Assembly: GCA_027364735.1 (NCBI GenBank)
Contig: DAHXOT010000043.1
Location: forward strand, 1 to 64,000
DNA from: Hydrotalea sp.
GTDB lineage: Bacteria > Bacteroidota > Bacteroidia > Chitinophagales > Chitinophagaceae
Length of the DNA stretch: 64,000 bases
Direction of reading: 5' to 3'
The notes beneath the pieces are model-generated. The model was given only the letters and a program-made list of their open reading frames with translations. It made no database searches and was not told where the DNA came from. How positions within the stretch are numbered: position 1 is the stretch's first letter; every line of letters starts with the position of its first letter. Shown here one piece after another: positions 8,906 to 16,349 of the stretch. The translations under genes and the position numbers were made by a program.

Positions 8906-10987
8906 ATGCTTACGGGGTTTAATAAAAAAATATTACTGCTGTTTATTATCCTAACTACTGGTGTAATTTTAGCCGGCATTGCTACTTACAAAACCCAGCA
9001 AAATGTAAAAGATACAGAAGCATGGGTAACCCGCACTGATAAAGTTATTACCGAAACCAAAGAAGTAATAACAAGTTTAAAAGATATTGTATTAGCTGCA
9101 AGAGGATTTGTTATTACAGGCAATTCTTTATTCATTAAGCCGTTACATACAACCAAAACCAAACTTTATACACACCTTCAAAATTTAAATAATCTTACTG
9201 CAGATAATTCAACTCAAACAGCAAAAATAGATTCATTAAAAAAGTTAATTATTATTCGCAGTAATTTTTCGGATAGCGTTATTCAATTAAGAAAAGAAAA
9301 AGGATTTGCAATTGCTAAAAAGAAATTTTCTACCATTAATGGAGAGCATTATTTAGAAGAAATTCTGCAACTGCATAATGAAATTATTACTACAGAAAAT
9401 GACTTATTAACAACCAGAAAACTGGCTAATACCAAAAGTTACCAATATTTTATTCTATCGTTTTACTTATTATTGGCGGGTATATTATTGTTACTAACCA
9501 TTGCCGTTTTTATTGTGTGGCAAAATAATTTGATAAGAAATAAAATTGAAACTCAATTAATGGAGTACAAATCCTTTTTCAATAACAATAATGATTTATG
9601 CATAGTTGCCAATAATAATGGATATTTTGAAACTGTTAACCAACAACTTGAAACCACTTTAGGCTATACGCAAAAGGAAATAACAGCAACTCCTTTTATA
9701 ACATTTTTGCACTCAGATGATGTTGCCGCTTCAATGGAAAGATATAAAAATTATCAAGTAGCTCATAAAAATAAACCAACAACTATCAACCGTTATAGAA
9801 AAAAAGATGGAAGCTATGTATGGATTGAATGGCGATCAATACCCAATACTATTACCGGAAAAATTTATGCCATTGGGAGAAATATTACTGAAAGAAAACA
9901 AATAGATGAAATTTTACAAAATACGTTAAAAGATTTGGCGAATTATAAATATGCTTTAAACGAATCTTCCATTATAGCAATTACCGATGCTAATGGAAAC
10001 ATGCAACATGTAAATGATAATTTTTGCACTATTTCCAAATTCAACAGAGAAGAATTGATTGGACAAAACATGCGGATTGTGAACTCGGGCTATCACAACA
10101 AAGAATTTTTTAGCCATTTATGGCATACCATTTTAAAAGGTGAAATATGGAAAGGAGAAATACGAGATTATACAAAAGATAAGTCCATTTTTTGGGTATA
10201 TACCGTTATTGTGCCTTTGCAAGATGATACCCATACTACCCAACAATATATAGCCATTATGACCGACTTTACTGCCCGAAAAGAAGCAGAATTTCAGTTA
10301 GATTATTTGAATAAAGAATTACAATCTTTTAGTTATTCGGTATCACACGATTTGCGAGCTCCATTAAGAGGTATTATGGGTTTTACTTCCATATTGGAAG
10401 AAGAATATGCCGCCAAATTAGATGATGAAGCCAAACGCATTACGCATGTTATTAAAAATAATGCAACAAGAATGGGAATTTTAATAGACGATTTACTTGC
10501 ATTCTCTCGCCTTGGCAGGCAACCGGTTAGTAAAAGAATTTTTTCTACAAATACCTTAGTGAAAGAAATAATTGAAGAACAAACCAGAGAAAATACCCAC
10601 AACAGTATTGAATGGCAAATACAAACATTACCCCCAAGTTTTGGCGATATTAGTTTAATGCGGCAAGTATGGATTAACCTTATATCGAATGCCATAAAAT
10701 ATTCGGGTAATAACAATCATCCCACAATTGAAATAGGAAGCTTTAGGCAAAATAATAAGTGGGTATTTTTTATACGAGATAATGGCGTTGGCTTTGATGA
10801 AAAGTATAAAGAAAAATTATTTAAAGTATTTCAACGTTTACACGCCAGCAATGAGTTTGAAGGAACCGGCATTGGACTTGCCATTGTTGCAAAAATTATT
10901 ACCAACCATGGCGGAGAAGTATGGGCAGAGGGAGCAATAAATAAAGGTGCTACTTTTTATTTCACTATACCGGATAACCAAAACTAA
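8906..10987 (+). CDS. CHASE3-PAS-PAS sensor histidine kinase
   Basis: This 693-residue membrane kinase has TM1 at about 8-26 and a CHASE3 extracytoplasmic sensor at about 30-178, containing AARGFVITGNSLFI. TM2 is at about 181-205. Two PAS domains follow (about 220-333, closing with GRNITERK, and about 345-460, closing with MTDFTARKE). HisKA has the phospho-acceptor His481 in SHDLRAPL. HATPase_c shows WINLISNAIKYSG, DNGVGFD and GTGIGLAI. The kinase core resembles the Cph1/bacteriophytochrome class that pairs with Rcp1-like single receivers, and exactly such a gene starts five bases downstream. The ligand is unknown. It is the first gene of the plus-strand half of the mirrored signalling island. 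Confidence 0.93.
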   Translation: MLTGFNKKILLLFIILTTGVILAGIATYKTQQNVKDTEAWVTRTDKVITETKEVITSLKDIVLAARGFVITGNSLFIKPLHTTKTKLYTHLQNLNNLTADNSTQTAKIDSLKKLIIIRSNFSDSVIQLRKEKGFAIAKKKFSTINGEHYLEEILQLHNEIITTENDLLTTRKLANTKSYQYFILSFYLLLAGILLLLTIAVFIVWQNNLIRNKIETQLMEYKSFFNNNNDLCIVANNNGYFETVNQQLETTLGYTQKEITATPFITFLHSDDVAASMERYKNYQVAHKNKPTTINRYRKKDGSYVWIEWRSIPNTITGKIYAIGRNITERKQIDEILQNTLKDLANYKYALNESSIIAITDANGNMQHVNDNFCTISKFNREELIGQNMRIVNSGYHNKEFFSHLWHTILKGEIWKGEIRDYTKDKSIFWVYTVIVPLQDDTHTTQQYIAIMTDFTARKEAEFQLDYLNKELQSFSYSVSHDLRAPLRGIMGFTSILEEEYAAKLDDEAKRITHVIKNNATRMGILIDDLLAFSRLGRQPVSKRIFSTNTLVKEIIEEQTRENTHNSIEWQIQTLPPSFGDISLMRQVWINLISNAIKYSGNNNHPTIEIGSFRQNNKWVFFIRDNGVGFDEKYKEKLFKVFQRLHASNEFEGTGIGLAIVAKIITNHGGEVWAEGAINKGATFYFTIPDNQN

Positions 10988-10992
10988 ATTAT

Positions 10993-11436
10993 ATGATTAC
11001 AGAAAATTTAATTGATGTATTGTTGGTAGAAGATAATAATGATGATGCCGAATTAACTATTAGAGAATTAAAGAAATATCATCTTGCCAATAATTTGCAT
11101 CATGTAAAAGATGGTGAAGAAGCATTGAAATTTATTTTTGATAATAAAGATGCGAATGGCAACTATTTATTAAAAATGCCTAAACTAATATTACTCGATA
11201 TTAAAATGCCGAAAATAAACGGTATTGAATTGTTAGAAAAACTAAAGCAAGATGACCGCACTAAATTAATACCGGTTGTAATTCTTACCTCTTCAAAAGA
11301 AGATCCCGATATTAAACGATGTTACGAGTTGGGAGCCAACAGTTACATTGTAAAACCGGTACATTTTTCCAGCTTCGCCGAATCAATTAAAAATATTGGT
11401 TTATACTGGATACTATTAAATCAATCACCTATTTAA
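10993..11436 (+). CDS. single-domain response regulator (Rcp1-like)
   Basis: This 147-residue protein is a lone receiver domain. Acidic residues are E13/D14, phospho-acceptor is Asp69 in LLDIKMP, switch Thr99 is in ILTSS and Lys121 is in YIVKPV. There is no output domain, so it probably passes phosphate onward or regulates by protein contact, as Rcp1 does for Cph1. It lies five bases after the CHASE3 kinase and nine before the next receiver-kinase gene, so all three are likely one transcript. Confidence 0.93.
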   Translation: MITENLIDVLLVEDNNDDAELTIRELKKYHLANNLHHVKDGEEALKFIFDNKDANGNYLLKMPKLILLDIKMPKINGIELLEKLKQDDRTKLIPVVILTSSKEDPDIKRCYELGANSYIVKPVHFSSFAESIKNIGLYWILLNQSPI

Positions 11437-11445
11437 CCAAACAGT

Positions 11446-11772
11446 ATGGAAACAACTATAAAAGTATTATTACTAGAGGATAATGCAACCGATGCAGATA
11501 TTGTTGAAATGCTTTTAAAAAAAGAAATGCCAAAATGCGAAATAAAATGCATTATGCACCAACACGAGTATATAGAAGAACTAAACAATTTTAAACCCGA
11601 TATTATTTTAGCCGATTATGCCTTACCGCAGTTTACTGCAATAGAAGCATTAGAAATATTGCATCAAAAAAAAAATAGCAATACCATTAATAGTTATTTC
11701 GGGCGTAATTTCAGAAGATTTTGCTTTGTATATTACAAAATTGGGTGCTGCCGACTATATTTTAAAAGATAG
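11446..11772 (+). CDS. N-terminal receiver fragment of a frameshifted REC-PAS-kinase
   Basis: The first 75 or so codons form the front of a receiver domain: LLLEDNATDAD with E11/D12, and phospho-acceptor Asp57 in ILADYALP. After a run of ten A at 11666-11675 the frame turns to unrelated residues and stops at 11772. Dropping one A restores HQKKIAIPLIVISG and joins without a stop to the frame continuing at 11726 onward. The joined product would be 489 residues, close to the 486-residue paralogue at 13713-15173. The break may be a sequencing error, a true mutation, or a site of slippage. Confidence 0.75.
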   Translation: METTIKVLLLEDNATDADIVEMLLKKEMPKCEIKCIMHQHEYIEELNNFKPDIILADYALPQFTAIEALEILHQKKNSNTINSYFGRNFRRFCFVYYKIGCCRLYFKR

Positions 11773-12916
11773 AATAATTAGGTTGCCTGCCGCAATTCAA
11801 TCGGCATTAGAAAAACAACATTTAGAAAACGATAAAATTAAAGCACAAGAAAATTTATTGCAAAGCGAAAAAAAATATAGAAACCTTTTTGAACGAAATT
11901 TAGCCGGCATTTATCAGGCAACCACAAAAGGAGAAATAATTACCTGTAACGATGCATTTATTAATTTACTTGGATTTCCATCTTTAAAACAATTAAAAGA
12001 AGAAAACATTAATTTATTTGCATTTACCAATAAAAACAGTATCGATTTTTTAGGAAAATTATTTAAAAATAGAAGTTTAAATAACCTGGAAATAGAATTG
12101 ATTAATAAAAAAGGAGAAATAGTATACGCCATTGAAAATTGCACTTTACAATATAATACCACTACAGATGAACCAATTATTGAAGGCATTTTATTAGATA
12201 TTACAGAACGCAAAAAAACTGATACCGAATTAGAAAAATCATATAAAGCTATCCGAAAATTAACCAACCACCTTCAAAATATGCGAGAAGAAGAACGCAT
12301 AACTGCTTCGAAGGAAATACACGATGAAATTGGGAATGCACTAACAATTATAAAATCGCATATAACATGGCTGCAAAAAAATTTAACTCCGCAAAATGAT
12401 GAAGTGATAGATAGAATTAGCAAACTACATAGTTTAGTTAATAGTACCATACTATCGGTTAAACAAATAACCGCTAAACTTCATCCGGGTATTTTAGATA
12501 CGCTTGGCATTATTGCTGCAATAGACTGGCAAATTAAGAAGTTTGAAAAATCCTCCAATATCCGTACTAATTTTAAAGTTACCGAATCTGTTAACCCAGA
12601 ATTACCCAAGAAAATAAAAAATATTTTATTCAGAATTTTAGAAGAATCACTTTATACAGTTGCAAGTCGTTTGTATGCAAAAACCGTCAACATTCTATTA
12701 GAAATCACACCCACTAAAATTCTATTAGAAATACAGGACGATGGCATAGGATTTATAGAAAGCGATGTACCCAAAGAAGTAACATTAAGCATATTAAATA
12801 TGAATGAAATGATTACCACTATTGGCGGCCATTTTTTTATTTCCGGAAAACCCGGTAAAGGAACCATTATAGAAGTAACTATTTCAACAAACCAAGAATT
12901 AATGAACGAAAATTAA
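11726..12916 (+). CDS. PAS-HisKA_3 kinase part of the frameshifted gene, degenerate ATPase
   Basis: The open frame starts within the end of the receiver domain (LGAADYILKDRI), so the listed ATG is probably not the native start. A PAS domain (about 48-163, ending LDITERKK) is followed by HisKA_3 with His199 in ASKEIHDEIGNAL. In the ATPase-like domain the N-box reads EESLYTVASRLYA, where active relatives have E-x-L-x-N-V-x-K; the Mg-binding Asn is Thr here. The G1 motif DDGIGF remains, but the G2 glycines are lost (TLSILNMNEM against GIGLKNIRSR in the paralogue). It may lack kinase activity and act as phosphatase or phosphotransfer partner, or be decaying. Confidence 0.8.
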   Translation: MYITKLGAADYILKDRIIRLPAAIQSALEKQHLENDKIKAQENLLQSEKKYRNLFERNLAGIYQATTKGEIITCNDAFINLLGFPSLKQLKEENINLFAFTNKNSIDFLGKLFKNRSLNNLEIELINKKGEIVYAIENCTLQYNTTTDEPIIEGILLDITERKKTDTELEKSYKAIRKLTNHLQNMREEERITASKEIHDEIGNALTIIKSHITWLQKNLTPQNDEVIDRISKLHSLVNSTILSVKQITAKLHPGILDTLGIIAAIDWQIKKFEKSSNIRTNFKVTESVNPELPKKIKNILFRILEESLYTVASRLYAKTVNILLEITPTKILLEIQDDGIGFIESDVPKEVTLSILNMNEMITTIGGHFFISGKPGKGTIIEVTISTNQELMNEN

Positions 12917-13008
12917 TTTGATTAAAAAAATAAAGAGAAGCTTCACTTATCAGTCTATAAAAATTAAACTCAGTTACAGAATAAATTGCAATAAAGTAAG
13001 CTGCTATC

Positions 13009-13018
13009 TTACATTTGC
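13009..13018 (+). promoter_or_regulatory. probable Bacteroidota-type promoter of the HAD phosphatase gene
   Basis: TTACATTTGC contains the -7 consensus TAnnTTTG of the Bacteroidota primary sigma factor. A TTG lies about 21 bases upstream (12986-12988), consistent with the -33 element. The HAD gene ATG follows 17 bases after the box. Confidence 0.55.
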
Positions 13019-13035
13019 ATCCTTAATTATAGTGC

Positions 13036-13698
13036 ATGCAACTGAATACGGTAATTTTTGATATGGATGGTTTATTAATTGACAGTGAACCTTTATGGCA
13101 AGAAGCAGCCACAGAAGTTTTTAAAAATTATGGCATTAACTTAACCGAGCAGCAAATGAATACTACCACCGGATTAAGAACACAAGAATATGTACAATGG
13201 TGGTTTGGCTATTATGGCATTGGTAATGAAGAATTAGCTAAAGCCGAAAATAAAATAGTGCAATATGTTGTAAATAATATTGAGCGAAAAGGAAAAATAA
13301 TGCCCGGCGTACAATATATTTTCGATTTTTTTAAAAAGAAAAAATTTAAAATAGGCATTGCATCTTCCTCGCCAAGGGAGTTAATAGATATTATTATAGA
13401 TTTAATAGAAGTAAGAAGATATATACATGCTATTGCATCGGCCGAAAAATTGGCTTATGGCAAACCGCATCCGCAAGTTTTTATAGATTGTGCCGAAAAG
13501 CTAGGCAGCAATGCATTTGAATGTATTTGTTTTGAAGATAGTTTTAACGGAACAATTGCCGCTAAAGCTGCAAGAATGAAATGTGTAGTAGTACCACATC
13601 ATGCTCAAATGAAAGATGAACGATGGGCAATTGCCGATTTAAAATTATCATCTCTTCAAAATTTTGGCGAGCTACATTTTAATTTAATTAATGGATAG
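13036..13698 (+). CDS. HAD-family sugar phosphatase (HxpB/YniC-like)
   Basis: This 220-residue HAD-IA/beta-phosphoglucomutase-like enzyme has nucleophile Asp9 and general acid Asp11 in IFDMDGLLIDSEPLW. Motif II is IASSSP, the motif III Lys is in KLAYGKPHPQ, and the motif IV acid is in CFEDSFNG. A helical cap with QWWFGYYG sits after motif I. The closest known group is E. coli HxpB (hexitol or 2-deoxyglucose 6-phosphatase), but cap residues vary widely and the substrate is inferred only. It has its own promoter and sits between the two convergent halves of the signalling island. Confidence 0.85.
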   Translation: MQLNTVIFDMDGLLIDSEPLWQEAATEVFKNYGINLTEQQMNTTTGLRTQEYVQWWFGYYGIGNEELAKAENKIVQYVVNNIERKGKIMPGVQYIFDFFKKKKFKIGIASSSPRELIDIIIDLIEVRRYIHAIASAEKLAYGKPHPQVFIDCAEKLGSNAFECICFEDSFNGTIAAKAARMKCVVVPHHAQMKDERWAIADLKLSSLQNFGELHFNLING

Positions 13699-13712
13699 CA
13701 ACCTTTCAATTA

Positions 13713-15173
13713 TTAAAACTCAGTAGAAGCTCCATTTTGAATATTTATTTTTAATGTACACCCTTCACCCGGTAAAGAAACAATCTGCATTTTGCCATTA
13801 TAAAATTCAACCCTGCTTCTAATATTTTTTAAACCAATTCCATTTTTCTTTTCAGCCATATCGAAACCTACACCATCATCAGTAACAGTTAAAAAAATTA
13901 TTCCTTCTTTTTCACTTAATGTAATGGTTACATTTTTTGCTTTAGCATATTTATGTACGTTATTTAATTGCTCTTGTACAATTCGGTAAAGCATTAATTC
14001 TTTTTTAGCATCTATTTTGTTTTGTTCATCTATCTCATACAGTAATTCTACTTTTACACCATCCCCAATATACATTCTGGAAATAAGCGTATTTAATGCA
14101 TTGTGTAATCCAAAATCGGCTAAAGAGGGTGGCACCAACGAGTGCGATAATGTACGTATTTCATTAATAGCATCATTAATAATTTCATACGCACTTAGCA
14201 ATAGCTCTTCCTTTTTTTCATCCTCTTTTTTTCGTGCCATGCCCAAAAATATTTTGGCACTGGTAAGTAGCTGATTAATGTTATCGTGCAATTCTTTTCC
14301 TAATTCATGCCTTTCTTTTTCTTGTGTATCAATAATCGTTTCGGTAATTATTTTTTGTTGTGTAATTTTTTGTTCATTTAATTGTTGTTCAAGCAGTGTA
14401 CGTTCTGTTACATCTGTCATAGAACCCACTATTTTAAGCGGATTTCCTGTAGTATCGTACACAATAAATCCTCTATCATATACATATTTATAGCTACTAT
14501 CCGCACATTGAAAACGATAGGTTTCTTCCCAGTTTTCTGTTTTCGATTCGAGGCAATGTTTAAGTTTTTGCAATACCCTTTCTCTATCCTCCCAATGTAA
14601 ATGGTCTTTTTTCCAATGTCCTTCATAAGTAAGTACTTGTTCAGTATAACCAAAATTATTAATGATGCCCATGCCCCATCTTCCTTTTTGTGTTTTAAAA
14701 TCCCATTCCCAAATAGTATCCTGTGTGGCTTTATGTATTAACTCGTACCGTTCATTACTTTCTCTCAAATTTTCCATTATTTTTTTTCGTTCTATACTGT
14801 AATGAATTGTTTTCTCTAACATTTTATAATCGTATTCTCCCTTTACCAAATAATCTTGTGCACCAAGGGTGATAGCTTCGGTTGCAATATGAATATTAGA
14901 TAACCCCGACAATACAATTATGGGTGTTTGCGGTAACACTTTATTTACAGAAATAACAGAATTAATACCGGTACTATCCGGAAGGGTTAAATCGAGTAAA
15001 ACTAAATTGATATTGTTATTGGTATTGATGATGCTATTAACATCTGCCATTCCTTGGGCTCTAACAATATTGTCTATTGCCAATTGTGTCATCTCTAAAT
15101 ATTCTTGCAATAAAATAAAATCGCCAAGATTATCTTCTACCACTAGAATATGGAGCAAATTATTTTCTTTCAT
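13713..15173 (-). CDS. REC-PAS-HisKA_3 hybrid sensor kinase
   Basis: This 486-residue cytoplasmic protein starts with a receiver domain (1-125): E13/D14, Asp61 in VLLDLTLPD and Lys111 in YLVKGE. A PAS domain follows (about 140-258; WEWDFKTQKGRWG and VGSMTDVTER). A HisKA_3 dimerisation segment has His296 in GKELHDNINQLL. The HATPase is intact: EQLNNVHKYAKA, DDGVGFD and GIGLKNIRSR. HisKA_3 kinases normally phosphorylate NarL-type regulators; none is adjacent, but one lies at 2701-3330. It is downstream of a receiver gene by 11 bases and is the intact paralogue of the frameshifted gene at 11446-12916. Confidence 0.92.
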   Translation of the reverse strand: MKENNLLHILVVEDNLGDFILLQEYLEMTQLAIDNIVRAQGMADVNSIINTNNNINLVLLDLTLPDSTGINSVISVNKVLPQTPIIVLSGLSNIHIATEAITLGAQDYLVKGEYDYKMLEKTIHYSIERKKIMENLRESNERYELIHKATQDTIWEWDFKTQKGRWGMGIINNFGYTEQVLTYEGHWKKDHLHWEDRERVLQKLKHCLESKTENWEETYRFQCADSSYKYVYDRGFIVYDTTGNPLKIVGSMTDVTERTLLEQQLNEQKITQQKIITETIIDTQEKERHELGKELHDNINQLLTSAKIFLGMARKKEDEKKEELLLSAYEIINDAINEIRTLSHSLVPPSLADFGLHNALNTLISRMYIGDGVKVELLYEIDEQNKIDAKKELMLYRIVQEQLNNVHKYAKAKNVTITLSEKEGIIFLTVTDDGVGFDMAEKKNGIGLKNIRSRVEFYNGKMQIVSLPGEGCTLKINIQNGASTEF

Positions 15174-15184
15174 TATTCAGATTT

Positions 15185-15628
15185 TTAATTGCTTATATGA
15201 CCGGGTAATTGCACAATACTGCTCCAAAAATCTTCAACCACTTTTAATACTTCTCTAAACTTTTCAAAATCTATAGGTTTGCTTATGTAGCAGTTGGCAT
15301 AATGGTTATACGCGTCTACAATATCTTCTCCCGACGAAGAGGTAGTAAGCATTATAACAGGTATTGACTTAAGTTTATTATCACTCTTTATTTCGGCAAG
15401 TACTTCTTTGCCATCTATTTTTGGCAAATTAATGTCTAAAAAAATAATATCGGGTGTAGTAACATCGGCAAAATACTTTTGTTTATGCAAATACAATAAA
15501 GCTTCTTCACCATCTTTTACTACATATACATTTTTAATTGCTTTAGTTTGTTTAATTGCTTCTAACGTTAATACAATATCGCCTTCATTATCTTCTACTA
15601 ATAATATATTTATCGTATCATTTTTCAT
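15185..15628 (-). CDS. single-domain response regulator
   Basis: A lone receiver of 147 residues: E12/D13 in VEDNEGD, Asp65 in FLDINLPK, switch Thr95/Thr96 and Lys117 in YISKPI. It is closely similar to the receiver encoded at 15907-16341 (shared VEDNEGDIVL, FLDIN-PK and VIMLTTSSS), pointing to a local duplication. It has no output domain and is probably a phosphorelay intermediate between the CHASE3 kinase and the REC-PAS kinase that follows after 11 bases. Confidence 0.93.
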   Translation of the reverse strand: MKNDTINILLVEDNEGDIVLTLEAIKQTKAIKNVYVVKDGEEALLYLHKQKYFADVTTPDIIFLDINLPKIDGKEVLAEIKSDNKLKSIPVIMLTTSSSGEDIVDAYNHYANCYISKPIDFEKFREVLKVVEDFWSSIVQLPGHISN

Positions 15629-15906
15629 ACTACATAATTTGAAATGAGAAAATAGGTTTGCATTTATTCTCTTTTTAATAATTGAATCAGATGCTTTTAT
15701 TACAATACTGAAGTATTCCTTTATTTTTTCTTTTGCATTTTATATACTACGCTTTTAAAAAGAGCATGAGCATATACTTGAAAAAGCAAAAAATACGGAA
15801 TAGTATGTATCATTTTATTTCTGATTTTTTAAAGAAGTTATCTATTAAGTTCAGAAAATGAATAATGAAAAGTTTGATTAATGATATGGTGTATTGTATA
15901 GTAACA
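15629..15906. other. 278-bp gap between the two duplicated receivers
   Basis: AT-rich sequence with no supported coding frame on either strand. AATACT-GA-AGTATT near 15703-15716 is a small perfect inverted repeat that could be an operator or part of a hairpin. The region may hold a separate promoter for the downstream receiver and kinase genes on the minus strand. Confidence 0.4.
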
Positions 15907-16341
15907 TTATTTGCTGGGTAATTTTGCAATACTTACCCAAAAATTTTCAATTTTTTGTATCACTTCTATAAATTGCTCCATACCAACGGGTTTGGTTATA
16001 AAACAATTGGCATGATTTTCATAAGAATATTTGATATCTCTTTCCGACGAGGAAGTGGTAAGCATAATAACCGGTATTACTTTTAATAATTCATCTTCCT
16101 TCATTTTAATCAACACTTCAAACCCATTTACTTTTGGCATATTAATATCTAAAAATACCAAATCGGGTAGTGTATCTTTTGTTAGATTATGACTTGAGTT
16201 ATATAAATAATTTAATGCTTCTTCCCCATCTCTCGCTACCACTACATCGTTAATAATTTTTATATCGCCTAAAGCTTCTCTTGCCAATACAATATCTCCT
16301 TCATTATCTTCTACCAAAAGAATATTAATATTTTTTGACAT
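15907..16341 (-). CDS. single-domain response regulator
   Basis: A 144-residue lone receiver: E11/D12 in VEDNEGD, Asp65 in FLDINMPK, Thr95/Thr96 and Lys117 in FITKPV. It starts eight bases after the stop of the upstream CHASE3 kinase gene, so it is the likely first phosphate acceptor of that kinase. It is a close paralogue of the receiver at 15185-15628 and a more distant one of that at 10993-11436. Confidence 0.93.
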   Translation of the reverse strand: MSKNINILLVEDNEGDIVLAREALGDIKIINDVVVARDGEEALNYLYNSSHNLTKDTLPDLVFLDINMPKVNGFEVLIKMKEDELLKVIPVIMLTTSSSERDIKYSYENHANCFITKPVGMEQFIEVIQKIENFWVSIAKLPSK

Positions 16342-16349
16342 AATTTATA

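Noticed and set aside
10333-10716. Minus-strand 127-codon frame within the first CHASE3 kinase
   Set aside because: Fully antisense to HisKA/HATPase coding sequence; no independent motifs.
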